A stretch of 64,000 nucleotides of DNA from contig SAUG01000103.1 in assembly GCA_011316305.1 (NCBI GenBank), positions 186,001-250,000 on the forward strand, read 5' to 3'. Position numbers and translations under genes: made by a program. The notes beneath the pieces were generated by a model, which saw only the letters and a list, made by a program, of their open reading frames with translations, was not told the DNA's origin and ran no database searches. Within the stretch, counting starts at the first letter, position 1, and every line of letters begins with the position of its first letter. This DNA comes from Rusavskia elegans. Taxonomy: Eukaryota > Ascomycota > Lecanoromycetes > Teloschistales > Teloschistaceae. Below are positions 48,101-60,308 of the stretch, one piece after another.

Positions 48101-49612
48101 AGTTTAGCTATAGTAGTAATACGGCTAATATAGCTATCGAGTTTTTATCTAAAAAAAATAAAAATATTGATAATATTATCGAAATTAATAATAAAGATTA
48201 GATAGTAGAAAAATATTCTACTAAATAAAATAATTTCATTATTTAAAAATAATTAAAATTTAGCTAGAAATATTAACTTCAATTAGAATAAAAATAAAAA
48301 TAAAAATAAAAAAAAATATAGAAAAAAAGGAAGATATAAAAAAAAGATAGAAATAGAAACTAAAGATAATAAAAATATAAAAAAAATTATAAAATTATCT
48401 AATTAATTATTTATATCTAGAAATAATAGATCTAGATAAATATATTACTTTAATATATTATTATATTATTAATAAAAGAATAGATTTTATAATATAGGAA
48501 AAAAGGTTTTAGCGATTTTAATAGATTAAATCTAGATTCTCGGGTTCGATTCGAAATTAAATCGGTTCGATATTTAAAAAAATCGAAACTAATTCGGTTT
48601 AGTATCTAAAAAAATCGAAACCGATTCGGATTAGATCGGTTTTTTTAACTCGGGTTTAAAATCCGACCCGACGGCCAGTCTAATTATAATAAAAAAAGAT
48701 CTAAATATTAAAAATCTAGGGGATTTTTTTTAATATAAATTCGTCTATATTTATAGTATAATATAAGATTTAATTTTAGATTAAAGGTTTTAATTTACTA
48801 GTAACTTCTAGTAAATACTTCTATATTATCTAGATACGAAGCGGAAGTTTAGTAGAATCTATTATTTATCAAATTAATAAATAAATAGAACGCTAAAATT
48901 AGATATTAGAATATTATTTACAAGTTGACTATAATTTTAAATAGGATTATTAGTCTAAATTACTACTAAAAGCGATATTCGTATATAATAATAGTAAATA
49001 TATATCTACAAATAAAAGTCCGAATAAATTTCTAAAAGATTATATACTTTATCTAAATTAAATTTCCGGAGATATAAATTTTAAAAAGGAAACGTTTCTA
49101 GCTATTAAAAAAGTAAATTAATAACGAAATAATAGAAATTATTTAAAAAGTTTATAGTAAAAAGTTATAAACTAATAGATAAAGTAATATAACCTCTATT
49201 ATAAGAAATTATTTTTTATTAAAAAAAATAAAGCTTTTATCCGAAACGTTGATATACGTACTTTTAAATCAAAAAAAAAATAGACTATAAATAATTAGAT
49301 CGTTTTAAAATACTAAAAAAAGTTAGTTTTTAAATATATATATTAAATCTGCCGAAATTATTTAGAATTATTTATTCTATATTCTATATATTTTTATTAG
49401 AGTTTTAGTATTTATAAAGCGATAGAAATCCGGAACTCTAGCCTATTCTAATAGAAAATAAAAAGAAATAGAAAATTAAAGAAATTTTAGATATTTATAT
49501 AAAGCGAAATACGCCCGAATATTTAGTTTAATAGATCGATTCGCCGTTTTATAACGGGTTTTAGGAGCCTATCGAATATCTAGCTAATATTAAAAAAGCT
49601 ATTAAAACGTTT
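45150..49612 (+). pseudogene. G2 RNase H-integrase-chromodomain relic, split by a hAT
   Basis: RNase H tail/linker (45,170-45,420), then integrase: Asn-Leu-Ser-x-Asp-Tyr-Phe-x-Thr-Lys near 45,826, Lys-Tyr-Tyr-x-Pro-Glu near 45,880, and the first catalytic Asp in Ile-Asp-Phe-Ile-Thr-Asp near 46,032. The hAT 46,145-48,682 interrupts. Integrase resumes and ends with a His-Pro-Val-Phe-His-like block near 49,370 (Tyr-Ser-Ile-Phe-Tyr). A chromodomain follows at 49,440-49,612 (Glu-Tyr-Leu-Val-x-Trp-Ile ... Glu-Pro-Ile-Glu-Tyr-Leu-Ala-Asn), which in active elements guides insertion to heterochromatin. Confidence 0.8.
46145..48682 (-). mobile_element. Complete 2.5-kb hAT-like element, reverse
   Basis: TAAACTAGCTATTTCGG (Q) to CGACGGCCAGTCTA (P), with a perfect TSD ATTATAAT. 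The interior has two divergent decayed frames (ORF-B on minus near 46,500-47,100, ORF-A on plus near 47,520-48,420). No hATC region was found, so it may be non-autonomous. Confidence 0.85.
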
Positions 49613-51866
49613 AAAATTTGAAAGGCTTTTTATAAGTCTAATATAAATATAATAAAAAGAGATAGATTGTATAAAATATAATTATAAAGATTTAGAAATA
49701 GTTTAAAATAGTAGATATAAGCTATTCAGCCGAATAAATTCTATTTTCTATTTTTTAAAAAGAAATCGTATACTTTAAACTACTTTAAAATACCGAGAAA
49801 TAAATTATAAAGAAAATTATTAACTATAAATTTACTCTCGCGAATTATAGGGCCGTTAATAATATTTTTTCTATTTCTATTTCTATTTTTATTATTATTT
49901 TTTTTTTCTTTTACTAAAGAAACGTCGATCGGCGTAGTAGCCGAAAATCTAGTAAAGAAAGTAGTATAGCGCTTTATAGAAATAGAAGTAGATATAGAAA
50001 CTAAAACCGGAACCGGAACGGAAATTATATAAATAAATTAAAAACCGATATAAATTTATACTAGCTATAAATATATAATCCGAAAAAAATTAGAGTTAAT
50101 ATCTATATCGATAGAATATAAATAAAAACTAAATATAATATTTAGAAATATATAGATAATAAAAATAATTAAGCCGAAGATTTAAAAAGATATATATTTT
50201 ATATTCGTCTAACGATATATAATATTAATCGGGTTAAAATTAGCCGCGGTTTATTTTTCTAAAAAAAGATTATTCGAATAACTATAAATATAATCTACGA
50301 GTTAATTTACGGCGCTATTCTATAATTATTAACTTTATATTAAAAATACCGAAAAAATCAACGATATTATATATTAGAAATTATTATTTTAATAGAATCG
50401 CGTCTTTTTCGTATATATAATATCCGTATTTTATTTAACGTTTAAAAGACTTTTAGTATATAGTTTTAAATTCGAATTAGAATTATTATAAATACTAATA
50501 ATACTAGATACGATTTTCTATTAAAATAGTATTTTCTATAATTATACTATATAGCTGCGGTTATAATATAAAGTTTTTATTATATTAGAGTAGATTTAGA
50601 GCTATAATAGCTATATTTCGATTTAAAAATACTTTTACTACGTCTATAATTAACTATACTACGCGTTAAATAGGATAGAAAAATATAAATAAAAAGAAAT
50701 ATAACTTTTCTATACGTCTAAATTAGTCTGGCTATTTCGAATCGGGTTCCCGTCGGTATTTCGGGAATCCGACCCGAGTTTTAATAAGTCGGTTTAATCC
50801 GACCTGCTAAATAGTATAGGTCGGTTCCTAAAATTAGAACCGAAAGTCGGATTAGATTATAAAATAGATACCGACGGAAATCCGATCCGATCCGCCAAGC
50901 CTTTTATATATAGTAAAATATTATAAATAATATATTATAATACTATTATTAATAATTTAGTTTATAATTAATTATTTAATTATTTAAATATATCTATAGA
51001 TAATATATATAAATAATATATTTATTTTAATTAAATTTGTTTCTAATAAATAGATATAACTTTTATATTAGAATTATATTTTTATATTAGATTTTAGCGG
51101 TCTTAGTAGGTCGAATCTAGAAACCCGAATTCGACCCGGAACCGAATCGGTTCGGTATCTAAAAAAATCGGAACCGATTTAATTTAGTACCTAGAAAAAT
51201 CGGAATCGATTCGGTTCGAACCCGGGATATAAATCCGGGTTCGAAATCCGATCGAACGGCCAGTCTAGTCTAGATAGATTATATACTTTCTATACTATAA
51301 ATAAATTCAATTCTCGTCTATTTCTAGCGTATAAATAAAGGAAAAATAATTATAATTAAAAGAATAATATAAAAAATACGGTTTAGAGACATTATATAAT
51401 ATATATACGAATATATAAATTTTTATAAATATTTAAAACGCGTTATAATATAAAAATATATTTTTCCAAAATTATATATTAGAAATAAATAATACGGAAA
51501 TTCGATATAAATAAAGCGAAAATATATTAGTAAATCTATAGAAAAGCTATATATATTATAAATAAAAGACGTAAATACCGTTTATATTAAAAAGATATAA
51601 CGAAAAAGAAAAAAAAAATTAAAAATAGAAATAAATATTATAAAAATATATTTATAAAACGCGCGGCTATTTATATATAATTTTAAAACTATTAATAGTA
51701 TATCTGTATATTTTACTAGTATTTCGTATATATACGATTTTAGATTAAATTTAATATAAAATCTAAAAAACGATTTAATAATATAAATGAAAAAATAAAT
51801 AATCTATTTCTATACCGTATCTAATTCGTGGATCCGGAACGAATTCTAATATAAAAAAAATATAAC
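49613..51866 (+). other. Extra ~1.7-kb region between chromodomain and 3' LTR of G2
   Basis: It is collinear with 57,272-59,744 of G1 (landmarks near 50,650/57,945 and 51,330/59,470), so it belongs to the element. Long frames with only TAA/TAG/TGA stops exist on both strands (minus: about 50,170-50,690). The coding strand is undecided. A polypyrimidine tract, TTTTTCTATTTCTATTTC-like, lies at 49,865-49,915. The hAT 50,724-51,267 interrupts it. Confidence 0.55.
50724..51267 (+). mobile_element. hAT MITE (Q-P type), 544 bp
   Basis: TAGTCTGGCTATTTCG to GAACGGCCAGTCTA, TSD GTCTAAAT/GTCTAGAT (7/8). Confidence 0.87.
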
Positions 51867-52199
51867 TATAAAGCTAAAAGAACTTACTATACTATAAAAC
51901 GACTGCTAAATCTTTCGGATACTAAACGCGCTAGTAGCTAAAAGCTCTAATAGAATAAAAATTCTATAAAAAAAAATTTTCCTCGCTATTAATTAGTAGA
52001 TTGGCCGTCGGGTCGGGTTTCGAACCCGGATTAGAAAAATCAATCTAATCCGAATCGATTCCGACTTTTTTAGATATTAAATCGATTCGATTCCGGATTA
52101 AATCTAGAATTCCGGATTCGACCCGCTAAAACTATTAAAACTTTCTTTTTTATATTATAAAATCTATTCTTTTATTAATAATATAGTAATATATCAAAA

Positions 52200-53150
52200 T
52201 AATATATTTATCTAGATTTATTATTTTTAGATATAGATAACTAATTAGATAGTTTAATAATTTTCTTTATATTTTTATTATTTTCGGCTTTTATTTCTAT
52301 TTTCTTTTTTATATTTTTTCCTTTTTCTATATTTTTATCTTTATTTTTATTTTTATTTTTATTTTATATAAAGTTAATATTTCTAGCTAAACTTTTATTA
52401 TTTTCGAATTTAGTATTATTTTATTTAATAGAATATCTTTCTACTATCTAGTTTTTATTATTAACTTCGATAATATTATTAGTATTTTTATTTTCTTTTT
52501 AATATAGAAATTCGATAGCTATATTAATTATATTATTACTATAGCTAAATTCTTTAGTAAATTTCGATTATTTTTAAAGAAATTCTAGTATTTTAGCGGT
52601 TTTAAAATTTTTAAAGCCGCTATAATAGATTATTTATTATTGAATAATATAAATAATTAGAATTTTATATTTAGTTAAAATTACTCTATTTATATTTTTA
52701 GTAATTATAGTAGATTTGAAGAAATATTAATAAAAAATAATTATAAATTAGATAGCTCTATTTATATTTAATATATTATTTTAAAATATTATTTTATTAC
52801 TTTTCTATTTTATTTAATCGATTAATATTATTTCTTCTATTTTTTTTAGTAAATTTTATTATTAATTTTAATTTTATAATATAATACTATATATAAATCA
52901 GTATTTAATATAATCTATATTATTTTATTATATTATTATAAAGCCTTTTACTAATTCTATAGTCCGTTTTCTCGTTTCAAGTATTTTATTTTAAAAGAAT
53001 CTTTATATCTAGATCTATAGTTTTCTATATATCGGTTTCTTTTAGCTTCTAGAAGTATTTATATATAATAATATAATCTATATATCATTTTTTATAGAAT
53101 ATATATTTAGATTTTAATTACTTTTTACCGTATTTATAATTTATAACTAA
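52200..53150 (-). pseudogene. Decayed unknown ORF-A of the 2.5-kb element
   Basis: The minus-strand frame runs leftward from the centre of the element and ends in a Lys/Asn-rich tail (52,270-52,370). It is parallel to 47,520-48,420 and 17,830-18,770. All stops are RIP-type. No recognised domain; divergent from ORF-B. Confidence 0.45.
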
Positions 53151-53639
53151 TTTAGATTTTATAAATAGTAATTTTATTTTAAATATAGTAGAATATTAAC
53201 TAATAGTATAAATAATATAATAAAGTAGTATAATTAATACTAGAAAGAATTTATATAAAATAGTAGCTAAAAATATATAGAAATATATTATAAAATATAC
53301 TAGAAATTTATAAAAATATATAAATTTATTTAATTTAGCCGAAGTCTAGCTAATAATTATATTAACTAATTAAATTTTACTTCCGATTTTTTTTTTATTA
53401 ACAAACTATTACTATAAATTTCTAATATAATATCTATTATATTATATTATTCGTTATTCTATTATTTATATTATATAAATAAAAATATAGTATATATTAA
53501 TCGAATTAGTATTAATTAAAGTAATATAATAAACTATATAATATCGCTAAAAGGTATTGTAATATATAAAAATATTATAAAACCGATTTATAAAAGTTTA
53601 AAAAAGACTAAAAATAATAGAATCGGATAAAAAAAAGAG

Positions 53640-54190
53640 AAATCCGCTAGTATAATAGTAAATATAATACTTTAGAATAAAATATTTTAAATAGTTTAGT
53701 TAATAATATATCGATAGAAATATAAATAGAAAGCTAGTACTATAGTTTTCCGAAATATCTATTATTATTAAAAGGGTTTCGATAATCTAATTCTAAAGAT
53801 ATTATTTACTAGATTATATCGCGAAATTTTCGAAAATATTATTATAGAAATAGTTAATTCGGCCGGAGTTATTAGAATATAGAATATAATATTAGCGATT
53901 CTATAAAATTCTATAAAAATATATATTATTATTTATCTAGTAAATAAATATATTATTTTATAATATTACTATTTATATACGATTATATATATATTATTTA
54001 GATATTAATCTAGTGGTAATTTATATCAAATAAATTACTATCTAAATTAAAAATCTTTAGTTTATTAAAAATCTAATAAAAAATTTAGAAATATAGCTAA
54101 AAAATAATAAACTAGTTAATAACCGAATTTTATATAATTAAAAAATCCGAAAGGAAAATATATAGTCTAAAATTTTTCTAAAAATAATAA
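53640..54190 (+). pseudogene. Decayed unknown ORF-B of the 2.5-kb element
   Basis: Forward frame parallel to 1,145-1,690, with more stops. It includes the Leu-Leu-Asp/Asn-Tyr and Leu-Glu/Lys-Asn-Lys-Leu-Ile-Asn-Asn-Arg segments. The product family is unknown. Confidence 0.45.
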
Positions 54191-54598
54191 TATAAATTAT
54201 AGCTTTTATATTAGCTAATATTATTTAAAATATATTATTGTTTTATATTATCTGAATTATTTATTATAATGAAAAAAAGTAATATATTTAAAGTAATAAT
54301 AATTTATAAAAGCTATAGTATTTAATTATTTAAAATAATTATAAATTAGATTAAATCAGATTTCTATTAGTTTCTATTTTATAATTCGATTCGATTTTCG
54401 ATTCTAATTTTAGAAACCGATCTAAACTATTTAGTAGATCGGATCGAATCAATTTACTAAAAGTCGGATCGGATTTTTAAAAAACCGACGGGAACCCGAT
54501 CCGAAATAGCCAGTCTATTAATTAGTTCTATTATTTAATCGATTTAATTCTCGTATCTATCTACTACGCAGTCCTTTAAACGTAATCTACATTTTATA

Positions 54599-55977
54599 CG
54601 ATTTGTTTGAATTTTTTCGCTAATTTACAAACTTTAAATTTAATTAAATATAACTTTTACTAGCTGAAAGACTGACTAAAAATAAATATATATTTATATA
54701 TATTCTATATATAGATGGATATATACTATTATAAATATTTTTAGAAAATTTAATATAATTTTATTTAAAAATAAAAATATAATTTATTCTATTATAATAG
54801 ATTTTATTATCGATTTTCTATCTAAAATATTTTCGTATATAATAAAATTAAATAATATTATCTAAAATTTCATTTATATATTAAAAAACGATTTAATATA
54901 AATTATAATTTAATAGTTTTTAAATATCGAATATTTAACGAATTTTTCTAAATACGAATTTATTAATAATTAGAATATAATACTAGCTACAATTTTAGAT
55001 AAAAGATAATTAATTACTAATAGTTTCTATAAAATAATTATAAAGTATTTAGATATATAATAGAAGTTTACTATAATCTACTATTATTAAATGGTCAAAT
55101 AAATAGAATATTAAAGTTAGACTGGCTATTTCGATACGGATTTCCGTCGATACTACAGGAATCCGTATCGAATTTTAGTAAATCGGTTAAATCGATTCGC
55201 TAAACGATTCGGATCGGATCGAATCCGAAAATTCGACGAAAATTCGCTAAATTTTTATTAATAGTAATCCAAAAAAATGATTATAATATTAATAATATTA
55301 TATATTTAAATAATATATTTAATTAAATTAGTACCTTTTTAGCTAATATAATTAATTAATTAAAGGTTTTTTAAATAAATAGATATAATTTTTATAAAAA
55401 GATTATATTTCTATATTAAAGTTTAATTTTTTAACGATTTCGAATTAGATCGAATTAGATTATAATCTAGAAACCGAAAATCTATTAGTTCGGTATCTAG
55501 AAAAATCGAAATCGATTCGGATCGAATCGGTTTTTTTAATTCGAATTCGAAATCCGATCCGACGGCCAGTCTAATTACAATAAAATATTAAAATATAATT
55601 TAAATATTTTTAAAGATTATAATAGTAAATATCGTATAGAAAAATAGTAAATACGTATCTATAAAAATTTTTTTTATTAAATTTTAAAAAAAACTAGATA
55701 TCTTAATTTAAATAGGTTTCTAAAAATAGAAAATCTATTTAAAAACGTCTTTAATTATTAAAAAAATAAATCAGTAACGAATTAATAGAAATTATTAAAA
55801 TAATTTATAATAAATAATTATAAATTAATAAATAAAAAAATTTAATAGTTGATATTAAAAAAAATAAATTTTATTCGAAATATTAATATAAATATTAAAT
55901 TAAAAAAAAAATAGATTATAGAAGATTAAATTTCTATAAACTATTAATAAAAATTTAATATAAAAATTATTTATAGA
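54599..55977 (+). pseudogene. G1 integrase and C-terminal pol relic
   Basis: Continues the G1 pol cut at 39,966. The integrase Asp-Phe-Ile-Ile/Thr-Asp block lies near 54,797 and a Lys-x-Asn-Asn-Ile segment near 54,850. A hAT occupies 55,118-55,573. The chromodomain region expected near 55,950 is lost or unreadable; a SINE starts there. Confidence 0.6.
55118..55573 (+). mobile_element. hAT MITE (Q-P type), 456 bp
   Basis: TAGACTGGCTATTTCG to CGACGGCCAGTCTA. Flanks ATTAAAGT/ATTACAAT agree at 6 of 8. Confidence 0.8.
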
Positions 55978-56404
55978 ATATATATACGATTCAATCATTC
56001 GGATTTTTGATTGTTTTTTACGAATTAATATTAGAGATATTAATCGATCAAATTACGTAATTATTTAGATTCGAATATTTACCGCGAATTCAATTTAGAA
56101 TTTTCGAAGAAACTAGACTTGGATTAAAATCCAGAGAGAAATCGTAGTCTATTTAACTTTAATTAATTTAATTTATTTCGATCGAATTAGCTATTTCAAA
56201 TTAAAATAATCTATTATATAAACCTTCTATATAAAAACTCTATATAAAAATCGATTTTATCGATAGAAAAAATTCAAATATTAGAATTAACTTTCGAAGG
56301 ATTCGAATCTTCGACCCGCTGGATTAACTCCGTTAACTCCGAGATAAAACGCGGATCCGTTGGACTTTTAGATTACGTAACGTTATTACTACGCCATCGA
56401 GACC
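55978..56404 (-). mobile_element. tRNA-derived SINE, complete, reverse
   Basis: From tail (ATACGATTCAATCATTCGG) to head (TACTACGCCATCGAGACC). It is better preserved than most copies; the B-box complement GATTCGAATCTTC is at about 56,300. Confidence 0.85.
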
Positions 56405-56459
56405 TTTTATTTTTTATAAAAAAAAATTTAATTATATTTTTTTTCCGTAAATTATAAAA

Positions 56460-56645
56460 TCGTAAATAATTTTATTTTTAATTTTATTTTTATTTTTATT
56501 TTTAATTTTATTTTTAATTTTATTTTTAATTTTATTTTTAATTTTATTTTTAATTTTATTTTAAATTTTATTTTAAATTTAATTTTAATTTTAATTTTAA
56601 TTTTATTTTTAATTTTATTTTTAATTTTATTTTTATTTTTTTTAC
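56460..56645. repeat. ATTTTTATTTTA low-complexity array
   Basis: Almost pure A/T minisatellite of alternating AATTTTATTTTT units, next to the SINE head. It is a local expansion inside G1. Confidence 0.9.
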
Positions 56646-56779
56646 TTCTATTATTTAATTTTAATTATATTTCTATTTTAATATTTTTTTTCCTTTAATT
56701 TTATATTTAACCGAATAGAAATAGAAATAAAAATAATTGTCGATAATTAAATAATAAAAATTAGTATAAAAATTAAAAT

Positions 56780-57271
56780 TAAATTGATTATTTCGGATCG
56801 GATTTCTATCGGTACTTCGAAAATCCGACCCGAATTTTAATAAATCGGTTCGATCTAATCTACTAAATAGTATAAATCGGTTTCTAAAATTAGAATCGAA
56901 AATCGAATCGGATTATAAAATAGATATTAATAGAAAATCGATCCGATTTATTAAATCTTTTATATATAGTATAATATTATAAATAATTAATTAATAAATT
57001 TAGATAATATATTTAGTTTAACTAGAAATTTTCTAGCTAGTATAATTAATTAACGAGAGTTTTTTTAAATAGATAGATATAATTATTATATTAGGATTTA
57101 GCGGTTTTAGTAGATTAAATCCGAGAATTTAGATTCGACCCGGAACCGAGTCGGTTTAGTATTTAAAAAAATCGAAACCGATTCGATTCGATATCTAGAA
57201 AAGTCGGAACCGATTCGGTTCGAACCCGGAATACGAACTCGGGTTCGAAATCCGATCCGACGGCCAGTCTA
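56780..57271 (+). mobile_element. hAT MITE (Q-P type), 492 bp
   Basis: TAAATTGATTATTTCGG to CGACGGCCAGTCTA with a perfect TSD ATTAAAAT. Confidence 0.9.
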
Positions 57272-57961
57272 ATTAAAATCGAAGCTAAAATCGAAATAAA
57301 AATTATATAAATTATTTAGAAACTAACGTATATTTAAATAAATTACGAATAAATAATTCCAAAAAACTCGAAATCGAAATCTATAATAGAAAAATATAAA
57401 CGAAAATCTAATTAAAAATTAAAATTCAATAAATAATAAAATAATAGAATTGAAAATTATAGAAAATATTTATAATAAAATCTATTTACGATTCGTAGTA
57501 TTAATAAAATTCAATTTAACCGTAATTTAATTTTCTATAAAAAAATATATAGAATTACTATAAATACCGTCTATAGATTAATTTATTACGTTATTTTTTA
57601 ATTACTAATTTTTATATTAAAAATTGTTTTAAATTTAAACGATATTATATACTAAAAACTACTATTTTAAAAAACTTCAATTTCTTTTAATATAAATAAA
57701 ATTGATAAAAATAATAGCTATATTTTATTAAACGTTTAAACGACTTTTAAAAAATAAATATATTAAAATTATATTTATTAAACGTATAAATAATACTAGA
57801 TACGGTTTTCTATTGAAATACTATTTTCAACGACTATAGTAAAAAACTATTATTATAATATAAAAATCTTGATAAATCGAATTAGATCTGAAATTATATT
57901 AAAATTTTACTAATTTTATAATATTTATTCCACGTATTTTAATAGCTATACTACGTTTTAA

Positions 57962-58940
57962 CCTCCTTGGAAGGTTTTTATCTGGGGTTATATTGAGTTT
58001 TCATATATATATATATATTTTATCAACGTTATATACGGCAACGATTATTATATTTTACGTATAGTAAAGAAATCTTTATAGCTAAAGATATATAGTTCGT
58101 CAGGCAAGATTTATAGCGCAGTTAATTACTTCTATTTAACTATTTCCTTCTTTATTCGATTATAAATTCTCTACTATATTTAAATACTATATATTTCTTT
58201 CTCGACGTTATATATAATTATCAGCTTCTAATATTTCCGCTATATCTATCTACTATACTACGAAGTAATTATCTATATCTATCGCCTCGGCTATATTTAT
58301 TATATAACCCGTATCTAAACGTTCCGTTAAGCTATTAAAGTATTCTTTAGTTTATCTAGCTTTAAAAGGGTCGCTAGGTAGTATACTAGCTACTACGGCT
58401 AGAAGCTTTACCCGGTCGATTAAACTAAAAAAGAGTAGAAAGGTCGGATAGCGCGTTTTAAGAGCGGTAAAAAAGCTATTTTTATCGAAGTTAAAATAGG
58501 TTACTCTAGCTATAACGAGGTAGTCGACGACCGCGTAGGTAGATATAGTTATTATAGATATACTACCGTCTGGTTTAACTTGCAGCTATAGCTGTTAGCG
58601 GGAATATATACGTACGCAAGAGCTTTTAGTAAGTCGTAGTACTTGCGAGGGTATAGTATTGCAGGGCTTGTATTACTAGTAAAAGAAAAAGAAGCGATAA
58701 CTGCGAGATATATTTATCTGTGAAAATTTCTACGTTAGTTAAATTATCGGTAGAAGGATACGTTATATTACTGAGCAAATTTAAATTAAAATTCTATAGA
58801 AAGAACCGTTATTTATATTAACTGAACTTGGATATAAATTCTGCTACCGTATATTTAATACTGGTATACCAACGCTTAATTTGCTTACCGAACCACTGGT
58901 TTACCGGGTACCAAAACCAAAACCAAATTAACTAAATAAA
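57962..58940 (+). mobile_element. Element C copy 7 (subfamily 1), 979 bp, least mutated
   Basis: A perfect 13-bp TSD, TACTACGTTTTAA (57,949-57,961 and 58,941-58,953), flanks it. The left end CCTCCTTGGAAGG is itself a small palindrome; the right end is a CCAAAA repeat. Many TpG/CpA are kept (58,570-58,700, 58,860-58,925), making this the youngest C copy here. No terminal inverted repeats or LTRs. Confidence 0.93.
58185..58585 (-). pseudogene. Element C frame, clearest copy of an unknown protein
   Basis: About 125 minus-strand codons with few stops (TAA after Phe-Lys-Ala-Arg, a TAG-TAG pair, and one TAA near the end), all explicable by RIP of Gln codons. Order: Lys-Pro-Asp-Gly-Ser, Val-Val-Asp-Tyr-Leu-Val-Ile-Ala-Arg-Val, Tyr-Phe-Asn-Phe-Asp-Lys, Leu-Ile-Asp-Arg-Val-Lys-Leu-Leu-Ala, Ser-Asp-Pro-Phe-Lys-Ala, Tyr-Phe-Asn-Ser-Leu-Thr-Glu-Arg-Leu-Asp, Ile-Ala-Glu-Ile-Leu-Glu-Ala-Asp. 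It looks soluble and helical. I do not recognise the family; start codon unclear. Confidence 0.6.
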
Positions 58941-58954
58941 TACTACGTTTTAAA

Positions 58955-59337
58955 TAGACTGGTCGTCGGGTCGGATTTCGAACCCGGATTGGCCAATTCG
59001 ACCCGACCCGCCAAGACCGCCAAGCCCTAGTATAAAAGTATAAAGCTAGTATAAATTTTATACGAATTTACTAAAAAAATTCTAATTAATTAACCACGCT
59101 AGTTAGAATGATTCTAATTAGAGAAAATAAATTATCTAAATATATTATCTTTATTAAAGTATTAAAATAAAAATATATTAAATATATTATTTAATCGGGT
59201 CGGGTCCGGATCGGGTTACTAAATTATCCGACCCGGATTCGATCCGCCAAAACTCGGGTCGGATCCGGATCGGATTGCTAAAATCGGATCGGGTACCCGA
59301 CGGTTCGACGGAAATCCGATCCGAACCGGCCAGTCTA
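58955..59337 (+). mobile_element. hAT MITE (P-R type), 383 bp, little mutated
   Basis: TAGACTGGTCGTCGGG to GAACCGGCCAGTCTA, perfect TSD GTTTTAAA, which overlaps the right TSD of element C copy 7, so the hAT came second. It keeps GCCAAGACCGCCAAGCCC. Confidence 0.93.
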
Positions 59338-60308
59338 GTTTTAAATAAAATATAAAAAAAATAAAAAACAAAAAAAAGAATTTATCTATTCGTTTAAATA
59401 GACTATATATTTTCTATATTATAAATATTTTCGAATTTTATCTTTTTATTATAAATAAATAAATCAAATGATAATTATAATAAAGGAAATAATATAAAAA
59501 ACGAGTCGTTAAAATTTTATATAATATTTATACGAATATATAAATTTTTATTAAAATTTAAATTATATTATAATCAAAGAATTTACGTTTTTTAAATTAT
59601 ATATTTTAAAAAATAAAGTATAAATATTTTTGAAACATCTATAAAAAAACTATATATATAATAAATAAAAGATATATTTATCGTTTATATTAAAAAAATA
59701 TAATAAAAAATAATATTATAAAATTATATCTATTAGATACCCGTAGACTTGAATGGCGTAGTAGTAAAAATACGTGATTTGGAAGTCTAACGGATCCAGC
59801 GTTTTTCGGAATTAACGGAATTAAATTCGATAGATCGAAAATTCGAATCTTTCGAAAACTAACTAATATCTAAATTTTTTCTATTAATTAAATCGATTTT
59901 TATATAGAGTTTATATAGAAAAAATATATAGTAGATCGTTTCGTATTCGTATAAATCGATCGAATTGAAATTAAATTAATAAAGTTAAATAGATTACTAA
60001 TTTGGCTATTTCGGTACGAATTTCCGTCGGTATCTATAATCCGATCCGATTTTTTAGTAAATCGAACCGATTCGATTTACTAAACGATCGATTTCGGATT
60101 AAATCTAAAAATCCGAAAGAAATTTACTAAACTTTTATTAATAGTATAAAATTATAATAAATTAATTAATTAATTAATTATATTCAAAGATAATATATTT
60201 AGATATTTTATTTAGATTAAATAATATCATTCTAGCAAATATAATTAATTAATTGAAACTTTTTAAAATTATTTATATAATTTATATAGATTTAACGAAT
60301 TATTTGAT

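Larger units (their letters stand above)
51997..54517 (+). mobile_element. Complete 2.5-kb hAT-like element
   Basis: TAGATTGGCCGTCGGG (P) to GAAATAGCCAGTCTA (Q), perfect TSD TTAATTAG. The empty site is intact in the 5' LTR at about 40,089. Opposite orientation to 46,145-48,682 with the same content. Confidence 0.92.
39967..54598 (+). mobile_element. Ty3/Gypsy retrotransposon G2, inserted in G1
   Basis: The LTRs (39,967-40,170 and 51,867-54,598, the latter split by a hAT) enclose gag, protease, RT, RNase H, integrase and chromodomain relics. CGATC and CGATT flank it, a 5-bp TSD changed by one transition, inside the integrase region of G1. Guests: hATs at 42,389, 46,145, 50,724 and 51,997, and C at 44,111. 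Net length is about 7.2 kb. It is slightly less decayed than G1, agreeing with later arrival. Confidence 0.8.
51867..54598 (+). repeat. 3' LTR of G2, split by a 2.5-kb hAT
   Basis: TATAAAGCTAAAAG to ATTTTATA, collinear with 39,967-40,170 once 51,997-54,517 and one TSD are removed. Confidence 0.8.
57272..59744 (+). other. Extra 3' region of G1, interrupted by C and a hAT
   Basis: Collinear with 49,900-51,866 of G2. It is split by element C copy 7 (57,962-58,940) and a hAT (58,955-59,337) that landed only 14 bp apart. Coding potential undecided. Confidence 0.55.

Noticed and set aside
56460..56645. Centromeric or telomeric satellite
   Set aside because: A single short A/T array inside G1, with no higher-order repeat and no TTAGGG-type unit.
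57962..58940. Element C as a solo LTR
   Set aside because: TSDs are 10-14 bp rather than 4-6 bp, there are no TG...CA-type ends, a coding relic is inside, and no flanking internal retroelement region exists.
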